DNA from: Zestomonas carbonaria
GTDB lineage: Bacteria > Pseudomonadota > Gammaproteobacteria > Pseudomonadales > Pseudomonadaceae
Reading direction: 5' to 3'
Assembly (NCBI RefSeq): GCF_904061905.1
Contig: NZ_CAJFCI010000028.1
Span: 1 to 64,000 of the forward strand
DNA length: 64,000 bases
Each line of letters begins with the position of its first letter. Within the stretch, counting starts at the first letter, position 1. Shown one piece after another: positions 16,473 through 25,116 of this stretch. The notes below the pieces were generated by a model, which had not been told where the DNA came from, ran no database searches, and was given only the letters and a program-made list of their open reading frames with translations. The position numbers and the translations under genes were made by a program.

Positions 16473-17543
16473 ATGAATTCATCCGTTTCCGCCCAGATCG
16501 CCACCGCCCATCCCCACGCCGCGCCGGCCAGGCGCAGCGCCCAGCCACTGCCCAGCCCCGCCGTGCTGCGCCAGCGCCTGCCGCTGGCGGCCGAACTCGC
16601 CGACAAGGTCCAGGCCGACCGCGCCGCCATCCGTGCCGTGCTCGACGGCAGCGACCCGCGCCTGCTGGTGGTGGTCGGCCCTTGTTCCCTGCACGACCCC
16701 GAATCCGCGCTCGACTACGCCCGGCGCCTCGCCGCGCTGGCGCCCGAGGTCGACGACCAGTTGCTGCTGGTGATGCGCGCCTACGTCGAGAAGCCGCGCA
16801 CCACCGTGGGCTGGAAGGGCCTGCTCTACGATCCGCACCTGGACGGCAGCGGCGACATGGCCGAAGGGCTGGCGCTGTCGCGCCGGCTGATGCTGGACAT
16901 CCTCGCCCTTGGCCTGCCGCTGGCCAGCGAACTGCTGCAACCGCTGGCCGCCGGCTACTTCGACGACCTGCTCGGCTGGGCGGCGATCGGCGCGCGTACC
17001 AGCGAGTCGCAGGTGCACCGCGAACTGGTCAGTGGCCTGGACCTGCCGGTGGGCTTCAAGAACGGCACCGACGGCAGCCTGTCCATCGCCTGCGACGCGA
17101 TGCGCGCGGCGGCCCACGGCCACCGCCATTTCGGCGTCGACGACCTCGGCCATCCGGCCCTGCTGGAAACCCGTGGCAATCCGGACACCCACCTGGTCCT
17201 GCGTGGCGGTCACTGCGGCCCCAACTACCGCCCCGATGACATCGCCACCGCCTGCGTCGCCCTGGAGCGCCAGGGCATCGCCGCGCGGATCATGGTCGAT
17301 TGCAGCCACGCCAACAGCGGCAAGGATCCGTTGCGCCAGCCCGATGTGCTGGACAGCGTGATCGCCCAGCGCCTGGCCGGCGCCCAGTCGCTGCGCGGCG
17401 TGATGCTGGAAAGCCACCTGTTCGACGGCTGCCAGCCGCTGTCCGGCGAACTGCGCTACGGCGTGTCGATCACCGATGGCTGCCTGGGCTGGAGCGGCAC
17501 CGAACAGGCGCTGCGCCGCGCGGCGGAAGCCTTGCGCGGGTGA
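16473..17543 (+). CDS. aroF: 3-deoxy-7-phosphoheptulonate (DAHP) synthase, class I
   Basis: This 356-residue class I (AroF/G/H-type) enzyme catalyses phosphoenolpyruvate + erythrose-4-phosphate to DAHP, the committed step of aromatic amino acid synthesis. Family motifs include VVVGPCSLHDPESAL (metal-binding Cys), MRAYVEKPRTTVGWKG, the GARTSESQVHRELVSGL loop, GFKNGTDGSL, LRGGHCGPNY and DCSHANSGKDP. The N-terminal extension of about 45 residues is Ala/His-rich. It is preceded by two aromatic leader peptides and a terminator, which point to attenuation by aromatic amino acids. Pseudomonas class I enzymes are commonly tyrosine-sensitive, but that cannot be read here. Confidence 0.95.
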   Translation: MNSSVSAQIATAHPHAAPARRSAQPLPSPAVLRQRLPLAAELADKVQADRAAIRAVLDGSDPRLLVVVGPCSLHDPESALDYARRLAALAPEVDDQLLLVMRAYVEKPRTTVGWKGLLYDPHLDGSGDMAEGLALSRRLMLDILALGLPLASELLQPLAAGYFDDLLGWAAIGARTSESQVHRELVSGLDLPVGFKNGTDGSLSIACDAMRAAAHGHRHFGVDDLGHPALLETRGNPDTHLVLRGGHCGPNYRPDDIATACVALERQGIAARIMVDCSHANSGKDPLRQPDVLDSVIAQRLAGAQSLRGVMLESHLFDGCQPLSGELRYGVSITDGCLGWSGTEQALRRAAEALRG

Positions 17544-17553
17544 GTGGGTGCAT

Positions 17554-17588
17554 GACCTCCAGCCCCGGATGGGCGTAGGCTGGAGGTC
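17554..17588 (+). terminator. Hairpin after the DAHP synthase gene
   Basis: GACCTCCAGCC (17554-17564) and GGCTGGAGGTC (17578-17588) form a perfect 11-bp stem just after the aroF stop. There is no T-run, so it may act as a weak terminator or an RNA stabiliser before the lipoprotein gene. Confidence 0.45.
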
Positions 17589-17613
17589 TGGCAGACATAC
17601 ACCGGAGGCCGCC

Positions 17614-18030
17614 ATGCGTCATCTGCTTGTCGCCGCCGCATCGCTGATGCTCGGCGCCTGCGCCGCGCCCCTGCCGCAACCCGATCCACGGCAGGCGTGG
17701 GTCGAGCTGTACACGCCAGCCGTCAACCTGCTGATGGCCGACCGCCTGGACCGCAAGTACTGGCCCGACGGCCGCTACTTCCAGGTCAGCCCCGGCGCCC
17801 ACGAACTGGAAGCGCGCTTCCAGTTCGAAGCCGGCCGCGGTGGAATCGGCATGGACCGCGACTCGACCCGGATCACCTGCGATATCCGCGTGCGCTACGA
17901 CGACTTCGCCGCCGGCCAGCGCTACCGCCTGGAAGCCGACTCCATGGGACTGACCGTGCGCGCCTGGTTGTACGACAGCCAGCGCAATCCGCTGGTGGAG
18001 GGAGAGGTGACCCGCTGCGGTCCTTTCTGA
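17614..18030 (+). CDS. Putative lipoprotein of unknown function
   Basis: The 138-residue protein has a signal peptide with a lipobox L-G-A-C (Cys16), so it is predicted to be lipidated. The mature part is a compact beta-rich domain with P-A-V-N-L-L-M-A-D-R-L and V-S-P-G-A-H-E-L-E-A-R-F. That resembles periplasmic domains with a PEGA-like pattern, but I do not recognise a named family. ATG 17614 follows CGGAGG. It lies after aroF across a hairpin and could be transcribed separately. Confidence 0.8.
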   Translation: MRHLLVAAASLMLGACAAPLPQPDPRQAWVELYTPAVNLLMADRLDRKYWPDGRYFQVSPGAHELEARFQFEAGRGGIGMDRDSTRITCDIRVRYDDFAAGQRYRLEADSMGLTVRAWLYDSQRNPLVEGEVTRCGPF

Positions 18031-18078
18031 GTTGTTGTTTCGTGTGCCTGCGGGTTTCGTGCGTGATGCTGGGTTGAA

Positions 18079-18277
18079 AAAGAGACTCGGAGGTTGTTTG
18101 TGGTCTGGGGCTGTCATTGACCCCGTCCCTCACCCCCAACCCTCTCCCGGAGGGAGAGGGTTGGGGGTGAGGGGCTGAGTGTCGCCACAAGACAAGACAA
18201 GACATGGCCTGGCCAGACTCACCCCCTCTTTTTTGCTTTACCAGAACTTCCCCCCGACTCTTCGCACGGAACCTAAT
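18079..18277. repeat. Dispersed repeat, copy 2, enclosing a 47-base palindrome
   Basis: The blocks AAAGAGACTCGGA (18079) and CGACTCTTCGCACGGAACC (about 18256-18274) match those at the window start. Between them is a perfect palindrome with 22-base arms (18127-18148 and 18152-18173) and a GGA loop, built on CCCTCACCCCCAACCCTCT. It lies between convergent genes and could end both transcripts. A near-copy of the palindrome is at 33654-33698. Confidence 0.6.
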
Positions 18278-18791
18278 CCATCCCATCATCGATAACGATC
18301 CCCTGGGCGCGCATTCGCTCGATCAGGCCGGCGCGTTCCTGGGGCAGGTTGAGCATGGTGTCGTGGCGGATCGCGGCGATTTCCTCGGCGGTGTAGGGGC
18401 GGTAGTCCGCCGGCATGCTCTTGCCGGCCATGCCGTCCTCGCGCAGCAGCCAGTTGAGCAGGTCGGCCAGTTGCCCGTCGTTCAGGGCCGACTGTGCCAT
18501 GCCCGGTACGCGGACCAGGAACTCGCGGCCGCCCGGCACCTTGAGGAAGTGACCGACGAAGTCCTTCATCCGCGGCGTGTCGTTGGCGCGCGAGCCTTCG
18601 CCGTCGTCCAGGTGGCAGCCGGCGCACTGCAACTGGTAGTTGGTCGCGTTGCTGTAGCCGGCCTGGGCGATGGGCGTCTGTGCTGACTCGTTGCCCGGCG
18701 CGGGCCGCTGGTTCGGGTCGGGGATGGCGCGCGCCAGGGCGAGCGGAGCCGCCATGGCGCACACCAGTCCGACGATCAACGGATGACGCAT
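18273..18791 (-). CDS. Monoheme c-type cytochrome of the aromatic amine dehydrogenase cluster
   Basis: This 172-residue exported cytochrome has a signal peptide (residues 1 to about 22), a single heme-binding C-A-G-C-H and a likely axial Met in V-P-G-M-A-Q-S. It is the last gene of the aauB-mauE-mauD-aauA set, 16 bases after aauA. The A. faecalis aau cluster also has a small cytochrome gene at this position. It probably receives electrons from the dehydrogenase or helps mature its cofactor. It has one heme and so is not a MauG-type diheme enzyme. Confidence 0.88.
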   Translation of the reverse strand: MRHPLIVGLVCAMAAPLALARAIPDPNQRPAPGNESAQTPIAQAGYSNATNYQLQCAGCHLDDGEGSRANDTPRMKDFVGHFLKVPGGREFLVRVPGMAQSALNDGQLADLLNWLLREDGMAGKSMPADYRPYTAEEIAAIRHDTMLNLPQERAGLIERMRAQGIVIDDGMD

Positions 18792-18807
18792 GGCCGCTCC
18801 CCCTCGG

Positions 18808-19329
18808 CTAGACCGCGATGCCGCGGATGATGGCCACGGTGCAGTTGTACATGTGCGACTTGGCGGCCAGGCACCAATTGATGTCGTTGTTGTTGAACGG
18901 ACGATAGGCCGGTTCCTCGCTGTCGTTGCGGGTGCAGGTGCACTGGCTGCAACTGTGCTTACCGCAGCAGTCGTTGTAGGAAATGATGTAGTCCTTGCCA
19001 TCGGCCGGGTTGCGGCAGGTGCCGATCCAGGTCACCGAGGACGACTCGGTGCCCGGCGGGCAGGAGGTCACCGAGCCGCCGCAGCAACTGCACAGGAAGC
19101 CGTCGATCGAGCAGTAGCGCCAGTAGTCGCAACTGGTCGGATCGCCGGGATCGCCGGCCTTGGCGGGTTCGGCGGCCAGCGCCTTGCTGGTGCGGTCGAT
19201 CGGCAGCAGCACCGGCAAGGCGGCACCCGCGACCATCAGCGAGCCGATGCGGGCGAGCAGCTTGCGCCGCGAGGTGGTGTCGGCGACGTGGCGGCTGGAG
19301 CGCTCGAACAGCAGGTCGAGGAATTTCAT
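18808..19329 (-). CDS. aauA: Aromatic amine dehydrogenase, small (TTQ) subunit
   Basis: The 173-residue, very cysteine-rich protein carries an N-terminal Tat-like leader (T-S-R-R-K-L-L-A-R, residues 19-27, then a hydrophobic stretch). Trp101 (TWIGTC) and Trp152 (INWCLA) are spaced 51 apart, exactly as the tryptophan tryptophylquinone pair of AauA (109/160) and MauA (57/108). By the same offset, Asp120 and Thr164 match the catalytic Asp128 and Thr172 of A. faecalis AauA. The enzyme oxidatively deaminates tyramine or phenylethylamine in the periplasm. The neighbouring FeaR-type regulator and phenylacetaldehyde-type dehydrogenase favour the aromatic over the methylamine enzyme. Confidence 0.9.
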   Translation of the reverse strand: MKFLDLLFERSSRHVADTTSRRKLLARIGSLMVAGAALPVLLPIDRTSKALAAEPAKAGDPGDPTSCDYWRYCSIDGFLCSCCGGSVTSCPPGTESSSVTWIGTCRNPADGKDYIISYNDCCGKHSCSQCTCTRNDSEEPAYRPFNNNDINWCLAAKSHMYNCTVAIIRGIAV

Positions 19330-19346
19330 GGAAGGCTTCCTTCTGG

Positions 19347-19952
19347 TCAGTGGGCGTTGTGGACGTGCGGCTGGCGATGCAGGTACTGCTGCAACGTGGC
19401 GCTGCCCAGGTGCTCGGTCTCGAACAGGCTGTCGAGGTGCTCGCGGGAATTGACCAGGCCCTTGGCGCGCAGCACCCCGGCCTTGTCGATCAGCGCGGCG
19501 TAGGGCAGCTTGCCGATCTGGTAGGTCATGCCGACTTCCGGGCCGACCACGTAGGTGGCGTTCTCCAGCTTGTGCTCGGCGATCAGCGCCTGCTGCGCCT
19601 CGGGGTCGCCGTCGCTGACGTACACCACTTCCAGACGCTCGGCCTGCTCCTTGGCGATCGACTTGATCGCCGGCAGCAGCGACTTGCAGATCGGGCAGGT
19701 CGGCGAGAGGAAGAACAGCAACTGGGCCTTCTCGCCGGCATAGCCGAAGTTGACCGGACGACCGTTGCGGTCGGCGGCGGTGACCTGGGGAGCGGGCTCG
19801 TTGACGGCCACGCCCTTGTCGACCATCAGCGCGCCGGCCGGGGCGATGCGCCCGTGCAGGACGCCGATCTGGCGTACCAGGCCCATGACCACGAAGACCA
19901 GTGCCAGCAGCAGGCACCAGAGCAGGATGTTGGAAACGATCAGGCCTTCCAT
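19347..19952 (-). CDS. mauD: MauD-like thioredoxin-fold maturation protein
   Basis: The 201-residue protein has an N-terminal membrane anchor (about residues 5-27) and a periplasmic thioredoxin-like domain with Cys86-Pro-Ile-Cys89. MauD proteins are needed to form the six disulfides of the small subunit. The gene lies between mauE and aauA with gaps of 3 and 17 bases, so it is clearly in the operon. Confidence 0.92.
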   Translation of the reverse strand: MEGLIVSNILLWCLLLALVFVVMGLVRQIGVLHGRIAPAGALMVDKGVAVNEPAPQVTAADRNGRPVNFGYAGEKAQLLFFLSPTCPICKSLLPAIKSIAKEQAERLEVVYVSDGDPEAQQALIAEHKLENATYVVGPEVGMTYQIGKLPYAALIDKAGVLRAKGLVNSREHLDSLFETEHLGSATLQQYLHRQPHVHNAH

Positions 19953-19955
19953 ATT

Positions 19956-20501
19956 TCACCTTCCAATGAGTTTGAGCAGACGGGGAGCGTTGGCCAGCAG
20001 GCCATCGGTGGCGACGTAGAGGAGCAGGGCGGCGGCGCTGGCGGCGACCACCACGAAGCCGTCGAACAGGCCGAGCTCGCGTGCCTGCGGCGCCAGGCTG
20101 GCAAGAAGCGCGAGGGCGACCAGCACGGCGTTGCGCAGCAGCAGTGACGGACGCAGCGGCTGGGCCTGCTCGGGGCCGGCGCAGCCGCAGTCGATGTCGC
20201 GCCGGCCGCGCCAGAGGTTGATGCCGATTGCGGAGGCATAACCGGCCAGCAGCGCCGCCGCGCCCAGTGCCGCCGGATGACGGCTGGCCGGGACCAGCAG
20301 CGCCAGGGCGAGCGCCGCCTCCAGCAGTGGGATCAGCCGGGTCGCCGCGCCGAGCAAGGCTTGTGGCAGCAGCCGATAGTCCTCCAACTGGCGGGCGAAG
20401 CGCCGGGGCGCACGCAGCTTGTGCGAGGCGGCGCTGGCCAGGATCGCGGCGACCGTGAGGGCGCCGGCAAGGGTGTAGATCGGGTCGGGTTGCATGGCCA
20501 C
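19956..20501 (-). CDS. mauE: MauE/DoxX-like membrane protein for amine dehydrogenase maturation
   Basis: This 181-residue protein has four to five membrane segments and a conserved C-G-C pair in I-D-C-G-C-A-G, the hallmark of MauE. MauE works with MauD in processing and disulfide formation of the quinone subunit. Its start lies four bases after the aauB stop. A second Met two codons later is an alternative start. Confidence 0.9.
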   Translation of the reverse strand: MAMQPDPIYTLAGALTVAAILASAASHKLRAPRRFARQLEDYRLLPQALLGAATRLIPLLEAALALALLVPASRHPAALGAAALLAGYASAIGINLWRGRRDIDCGCAGPEQAQPLRPSLLLRNAVLVALALLASLAPQARELGLFDGFVVVAASAAALLLYVATDGLLANAPRLLKLIGR

Positions 20502-20505
20502 CTCG

Positions 20506-21648
20506 TCAGTGGTTGAGGACCAGGGTCGCGCTCTTGACGAGCTTTTCCATGGTGCCGGTGTGCTTGCCGCTCTTCAGGTCGAAGATCTCCAGGCCGCCCT
20601 CGATATTGCTGCCGAGCAGCAACGGCTGGTCGTCGCCGGTGGCGTTCATGCTCCAGATCGGCGTGGGCGCCTCCAGCTCGCCGACCTTCTTGCCGGTAGC
20701 GAGATCGAAGGCCCAGATGATCGGGCTCGGGTCTTCCCACTTCATCGGTTCGTGGGCGTCGTGCATCAGCGCATACAGGCGGTTCAGCTTCGGTGCCACC
20801 GCCAGCAGTTGCCAGCCGCCCGGCGCCCAGCCGGCCTTCTGCTCCTCGGCGGTGGTCAGCGACCAGCTCGGCAGCACCTTCGGCTCCTTGCCGGAGAAAT
20901 CCACCGGACGCACGGTGCCGGTGGTGGTGACGAAGTAGTAGGTGTCGCCGACGTGGGTGGCGCGCTCGACCAGCCTTTCCGCGTTCGGGTCGAAGAACGC
21001 CGTGCGGCTGCGCGAGGCTTCCTTGCCGGTTTCGTCGAGGGTGATCAGTTGCAGGCTGCCGTCGCCGCACAGCGAGGCGAATCCACGCTTGCCGACCGGG
21101 TAGCTGAGCACGCATCCGGGGATGGAGAGTTCGCCGGCGACCGTCTTGCTTTTGCTGTCCACCACGGTGACCGAGGTCGACGGTGTGAAGTTGTAGATGT
21201 AGACGAAGCGGTCGTCGCCGCTGGTGCCAAGGCTGTAGCGCTGGGTCAGCGCCAGGGAGCGCTTGTTCGGGATGACCACTTCCCAGATCGGCGCCAGGGT
21301 CGAGGTGTCCCAGGCGGTCAGCACGTCGGTGCGAGTGCCGCGTGTGCCGCGCGAGTAGAACAGGTCGGCGCTGTAGAGGATGCGCTGGTCGCGGCTCAGC
21401 ACCGATGGCGCGGCGAAGCCGGTGCTGATCATGCCCAGGTAGCGCTTCTGGTCGGGATCGACCACCACCACGCGGCCGGCGACGAGGTTTTCGAATTCCA
21501 CGTCCACCACGTAGGTGCGGTGTGGCTCGGGGGGAAACGGCAAGGTGGTCTGGCCGATGGTCTCCACGGGCAGGTCGGCGAAGGCGTGTCCGGCGAGCGA
21601 TACGCCAAGTGCCATGACGGCCTGCATGAGAGTCCGGGTTGTTCGCAT
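20506..21648 (-). CDS. aauB: Aromatic amine dehydrogenase, large subunit
   Basis: The 380-residue periplasmic protein has a signal peptide (residues 1 to about 25, G-H-A-F-A-D-L) and a seven-bladed beta-propeller of the amine dehydrogenase heavy-chain family. Visible repeats include Y-V-V-D-V-E-F, Y-S-L-G-T-S-G-D-D-R-F-V-Y-I-Y-N-F and A-F-D-L-A-T-G-K. It pairs with the quinone subunit encoded three genes later. AAGGAGAACCCC gives a strong ribosome site. It is the first gene of the operon; the 250-base gap to the divergent porin holds operator candidates. Methylamine dehydrogenase (MauB) is the alternative, less likely by context. Confidence 0.88.
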   Translation of the reverse strand: MRTTRTLMQAVMALGVSLAGHAFADLPVETIGQTTLPFPPEPHRTYVVDVEFENLVAGRVVVVDPDQKRYLGMISTGFAAPSVLSRDQRILYSADLFYSRGTRGTRTDVLTAWDTSTLAPIWEVVIPNKRSLALTQRYSLGTSGDDRFVYIYNFTPSTSVTVVDSKSKTVAGELSIPGCVLSYPVGKRGFASLCGDGSLQLITLDETGKEASRSRTAFFDPNAERLVERATHVGDTYYFVTTTGTVRPVDFSGKEPKVLPSWSLTTAEEQKAGWAPGGWQLLAVAPKLNRLYALMHDAHEPMKWEDPSPIIWAFDLATGKKVGELEAPTPIWSMNATGDDQPLLLGSNIEGGLEIFDLKSGKHTGTMEKLVKSATLVLNH

Positions 21649-21733
21649 GGGGTTCTCCTTGTTCTTGGTATGGCGGATCGGCGGACGATTGAAGGACAGG
21701 AGCCTCTACGGTGCTGAAAAGCCTGGCCGCCAT

Positions 21734-21804
21734 CTTGTAAGTGGCTGCAAGAAACTTGTACCTGCCTGCCAGAGTGATGGCGCGGCGGGCAATCTGGCAG
21801 GCAG
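21734..21804. promoter_or_regulatory. Candidate operators between aauB and the divergent porin
   Basis: Two patterns overlap. One is a direct repeat CTTGTAAGTGGCTGC (21734-21748) / CTTGTACCTGCCTGC (21755-21769), 12 of 15 identical with a 21-base period, as AraC-family sites often have. The other is a perfect inverted repeat CTGCCTGCCAGA (21762-21773) / TCTGGCAGGCAG (21793-21804). The nearby FeaR-like and MarR genes are the natural candidates to bind them. Confidence 0.5.
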
Positions 21805-21899
21805 AGGCAAATGAATGGCACGCAGATGAAAGAGCGCCTGGAGGCGGCGGCCTTAGCGTCAGCGCTGTGCTCATTCCAGTGCCAATCGGGGAAGTCCTT

Positions 21900-23225
21900 A
21901 TGTCCAAGCCGCCGTTGTTTCGCCTCTCCACCCTTGCCCTGCTGATCGGAACCGCCCTGCCGGCGGGTGCCTACGAGCTTTACGCCGATGACGACAGCCA
22001 CCTGAATGCCAACATCGAAGCGGTGTTCGGCGTGTTCCACAGCCAGGAGAACTACGCCATGAGCGGCCGGTTGGGCGAGGGTTCGTCGTCCTGGCGCGAG
22101 GGCTACATCAAGTATGGGCTGAGTTTCGACCAGGGCCTCGGCGGCGCCGGCACCGGCTATGGCGCCTTCGCGCTGCTCAGTTCCGGCTCCTGGGGCGACG
22201 GCGACGCCGCCGGCTTCACCGATGGCTCGGAACGCACCACCAAGATCGAGGACGCCTACCTCGGCTGGCGTTCCGGCAGCCTGTTCGAAGCGCTCGGCGA
22301 GGACGGCGTGGACCTGTCCTTCGGCCGCCAGAACGTCATGGTCGGCGATGGTTTCCTGATCAACGGCGATGCCCTGAACTTCGGCAATGGCATCGCCGAT
22401 GGAGAGCTCAACCGGGGCGGCGGCTACTACCTGGCGGCGCGCAAGAGCTTCGACCAGACCGCCATACTGCGCCTCGGCGGCAAGGATGGCTGGCGCGGCG
22501 ACCTGATGTGGTTGAAGTCCGACAACCGCGCGCAGGCCAGGAGCGAGCTCTACGTCGGCACCCTCGAACACGTCGCCGAGGCCGGCACCGTCGGCCTGAC
22601 CTACATAGACGTGACCGACGTCGACGAGCAGTACGCCTCGCCGGCCCAGCTCGAACGCGACGGCATGAAGACCTACAGCCTGCGCGGCCAGGGCAACGCC
22701 GGCGTGGAAAACCTGTTCCTCTCCGGCGAATACGCCTGGCAGGACACGGAGCACGGCGGCAACGAGAACGCCTGGTACCTGGAGGCCGGCTGGACGTTCG
22801 CCGACGTGGCCTGGTCGCCGAGCGTCAACTATCGCTACAGCCGCTTCTCGGAAACCTTCGACCCGCTGTTCTATGGCTTCAGCCGTGGCTACGGCACCTG
22901 GTTCCAGGGCGAGGTGGCGGGCAACTACGCCGGGCCGTTCAACGGCAACGCCCGCGTCCACCACATCGGCGTCAGGGCCACGCCGCTGGAGAACCTGAGC
23001 GTCGGCGCGCTGTGGTTCGACTTCGACAGCCTCGACCGCGACCTGGGCGACTTCAGCGGCCGCGAGCTGAACCTCTACGCCGAATGGGGCGTTACCGAGA
23101 ACCTGCTGGTGATGCCGGTGGTCGGCCTCTACCAGCCGAAGAAAAGCGCCGAGGAAGGCGGCGCGCAGCTCGGCACCGACGACCGCAACCTGTACAGCCA
23201 GTTGGTGCTCGCCTTCATGTTCTGA
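21900..23225 (+). CDS. Outer-membrane porin, probable alginate-export (AlgE-like) family
   Basis: The 441-residue exported protein has a signal peptide (residues 1 to about 23, P-A-G-A-Y-E-L). Alternating strand patterns and a terminal Phe (L-A-F-M-F) indicate an outer-membrane barrel. Segments such as L-S-F-G-R-Q-N-V and the repeated D-W/Y-F-D-F motifs resemble AlgE-type export porins more than OprD. It is divergent from aauB and followed by a MarR gene, so uptake of aromatic amines across the outer membrane is a reasonable inference. ATG 21900 is chosen because the hydrophobic leader starts there. Confidence 0.75.
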   Translation: MSKPPLFRLSTLALLIGTALPAGAYELYADDDSHLNANIEAVFGVFHSQENYAMSGRLGEGSSSWREGYIKYGLSFDQGLGGAGTGYGAFALLSSGSWGDGDAAGFTDGSERTTKIEDAYLGWRSGSLFEALGEDGVDLSFGRQNVMVGDGFLINGDALNFGNGIADGELNRGGGYYLAARKSFDQTAILRLGGKDGWRGDLMWLKSDNRAQARSELYVGTLEHVAEAGTVGLTYIDVTDVDEQYASPAQLERDGMKTYSLRGQGNAGVENLFLSGEYAWQDTEHGGNENAWYLEAGWTFADVAWSPSVNYRYSRFSETFDPLFYGFSRGYGTWFQGEVAGNYAGPFNGNARVHHIGVRATPLENLSVGALWFDFDSLDRDLGDFSGRELNLYAEWGVTENLLVMPVVGLYQPKKSAEEGGAQLGTDDRNLYSQLVLAFMF

Positions 23226-23374
23226 GCCTGCGCGGCGGCCCGCGCAGGCCGGTCGCCGTACGCGATGCGCGCGTCCCGCTATCGTTGGCGGGCGCGCGAA
23301 TGTACCGTTCGAGGTGGAACGACGACTGGAAATACCTATCATCGCGCCTCGGAATCATCGAAGCGGTCCGCCCC

Positions 23375-23851
23375 ATGACAGTTCCCAAGAAGTATCGCAA
23401 TCGCTACAACCCGGCCAGCGAAGACTTCCACAAGGAAGACTTTCCGTTCTATTGGCTGGCGCGCGTCCATGCCCGCTACACGATGAACATGGAAAAACTG
23501 CTGAAGAAGGTCGACCTGGATATTCCCCGCTGGCGCGTCCTCAACATCCTCTACGAGAACCAGGAAGCCAGCATCTCGGAGATCTCCGAGCACGCCATCG
23601 CCAAGCTGTCGACCATCACCAGGATCGTCTACCGGATGAAGGACGACGGCCTGGTGGAAACCCGCCAGAGCGCCCAGGATGGCCGCGTCACGCAGGTCTC
23701 CATCACCGACGAGGGCCGCCGGGCCTTCATCGCCATGCACGAGGTGACTGAGGGGCTGTTCCACACCGGCTTCAAGGACCTGAGCGAGGCGCAGATCCGC
23801 AAGCTCAACCAGACCCTGTCGAAGATATTCGACAATCTTTCCGACACCTGA
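23375..23851 (+). CDS. MarR-family transcriptional regulator
   Basis: The 158-residue winged-helix protein contains W-R-V-L-N-I-L-Y-E-N, I-S-E-I-S-E-H-A and a wing with D-G-L-V-E-T-R-Q-S-A-Q-D-G-R, the MarR pattern. Such proteins usually repress nearby genes and are released by aromatic ligands. It lies between the porin and the convergent FeaR-like gene. An earlier in-frame start at 23300 is possible, but the family begins near ATG 23375. Confidence 0.88.
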   Translation: MTVPKKYRNRYNPASEDFHKEDFPFYWLARVHARYTMNMEKLLKKVDLDIPRWRVLNILYENQEASISEISEHAIAKLSTITRIVYRMKDDGLVETRQSAQDGRVTQVSITDEGRRAFIAMHEVTEGLFHTGFKDLSEAQIRKLNQTLSKIFDNLSDT

Positions 23852-23858
23852 AGCGGCA

Positions 23859-23880
23859 CCTGCCCATGCCCCCGGGCAGG
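23859..23880. terminator. Hairpin between convergent marR and feaR-like genes
   Basis: CCTGCCC (23859-23865) and GGGCAGG (23874-23880) flank an eight-base loop in the 39-base gap between two convergent stop codons. It is a small bidirectional terminator candidate without a clear T-run. Confidence 0.4.
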
Positions 23881-23890
23881 CGAGTCGCGC

Positions 23891-24838
23891 TCAACGGCCG
23901 CTTGCCGCGCTCCGCGCTTGCCCGCGCAGCGCCTCGGCCCTGTAGGTCTTCGGCGAAAGGCCGTAGTGCTGCTTGAACACCCGGGAGAAGTGCGCCGAAT
24001 CCGTGAAGCCCCACTTGTAGGCGATGGTGGTGATCGGCAGCGCGTTGCCGCTGGTGTCCTCCAGCTCGCGGGCGCTGCGCTCCAGGCGCTGGCGCTGGAT
24101 GTAGCGGCAGATGCTGTCGCCGTCGATCTCGAACTGCCGGTAGAGCTTGCGTACCGAGACGTTCAGGCGGGCCGCGAGCTCGGTGGGCGTCGGTGCTTCC
24201 GGCAGGGATTCGTTGATCAGCTTTTCCGCCAGCCGCCGCAGCGGGCGGCCGACCTCGGGGAGCTGTTCATCGTTCAGCGACGGTTGCAGCAGCGCGATCA
24301 GCGCGTCCTGCAGCGCGGCGCCGTGCTGGCTGTCGGCGGCCGGGCTCATGTCGCCGGTGGCGATCTGTTGCAGCATGCCGCGCAACAGCCGGCCGGTGGG
24401 GCTTTCCTGTTCCAGCTTGCCGAAGCGCCGCGCCGAGGCCGGCAGCAGGCGATCCACCGCGTCGCGGCAGAGGTGGATGGAGAGCTGCTTGATCAGCCCC
24501 TGGGGGCGCATCTCGAAAGCCTGCACCGAGTCGAGCAGGGCGATGTCGCCGGGTTGCAGCACGAACTGCTGGATGCCGTGGTTGATCGCCATCACGCCCT
24601 GGCGCTGCATGACCAGGAAATAGTAGCGATCATCTGCCCGGGCCGGATTGCCGCGCTCCCGGCTGATGGCGATGGCGTTGGTGCTGATGTCGGCGAAGTT
24701 CAGGCCGCCCACGTCGCGGTGCTGGATATCGCCTACGAAGGCGTCGCTGTGCCAGGCCCGCTGGGTGACGAAGCGCCCGCAGACGGCCTGGACGGCATGG
24801 TTCCAATGGTCGAAATCGTGGAGTGTTTGCACGGTCAC
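23891..24838 (-). CDS. feaR: FeaR-like AraC-family activator
   Basis: The 315-residue protein has an N-terminal cupin-like sensor (V-M-Q-R-Q-G-V-M-A-I-N-H-G, L-Q-P-G-D-I-A-L-L-D) and a C-terminal AraC HTH pair (LNVSVRKLYRQF and TIAYKWGFTDSAHFSRVFK). FeaR of E. coli activates the tyramine/phenylethylamine genes tynA and feaB; here it sits between the amine dehydrogenase cluster and an aldehyde dehydrogenase. A GTG start at 24838 after AAGGTG gives the normal family length; the upstream in-frame ATG would add 28 unrelated residues. Confidence 0.85.
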   Translation of the reverse strand: MTVQTLHDFDHWNHAVQAVCGRFVTQRAWHSDAFVGDIQHRDVGGLNFADISTNAIAISRERGNPARADDRYYFLVMQRQGVMAINHGIQQFVLQPGDIALLDSVQAFEMRPQGLIKQLSIHLCRDAVDRLLPASARRFGKLEQESPTGRLLRGMLQQIATGDMSPAADSQHGAALQDALIALLQPSLNDEQLPEVGRPLRRLAEKLINESLPEAPTPTELAARLNVSVRKLYRQFEIDGDSICRYIQRQRLERSARELEDTSGNALPITTIAYKWGFTDSAHFSRVFKQHYGLSPKTYRAEALRGQARSAASGR

Positions 24839-25116
24839 GGGGCACCTTGTTTTATTTTTCGATGTTCTTTGGTGCGCAGTTGGGTGGATTCTGCACACGT
24901 GGCAAATAACGTGAAAATTCAAGCATTATTTGCGCCAGAATCGCCGCTGGGCCGATGCGCGGTCGCTCGTCTCGCGCAATGCCGCGCCAGCGCCGGCCTG
25001 GCCGGAAGGCAGTGCGCTCGCGGGGTTGAGCCGTGCACGGGCTCGCGGGCGCGAGGGAGTGTCGAACGGAAACGGAGCGAGCCGATACGGGGCGCGTATC
25101 GGCTCGCGAGGGTGTT
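24839..25116. other. Gap between feaR-like and aldehyde dehydrogenase genes
   Basis: No gene is seen. The part near 24840-24930 is AT-rich and should hold the feaR promoter. An inverted repeat CGAGCCGATACG (25078-25089) / CGTATCGGCTCG (25095-25106) lies just after the aldehyde dehydrogenase stop and is probably its terminator, though the T-run is weak. Confidence 0.5.

Noticed and set aside
20506..21648. Methylamine dehydrogenase (MauB) identity
   Set aside because: FeaR-like and phenylacetaldehyde-type dehydrogenase neighbours, and the absence of mauC, mauF and mauG, fit the aromatic amine enzyme better.
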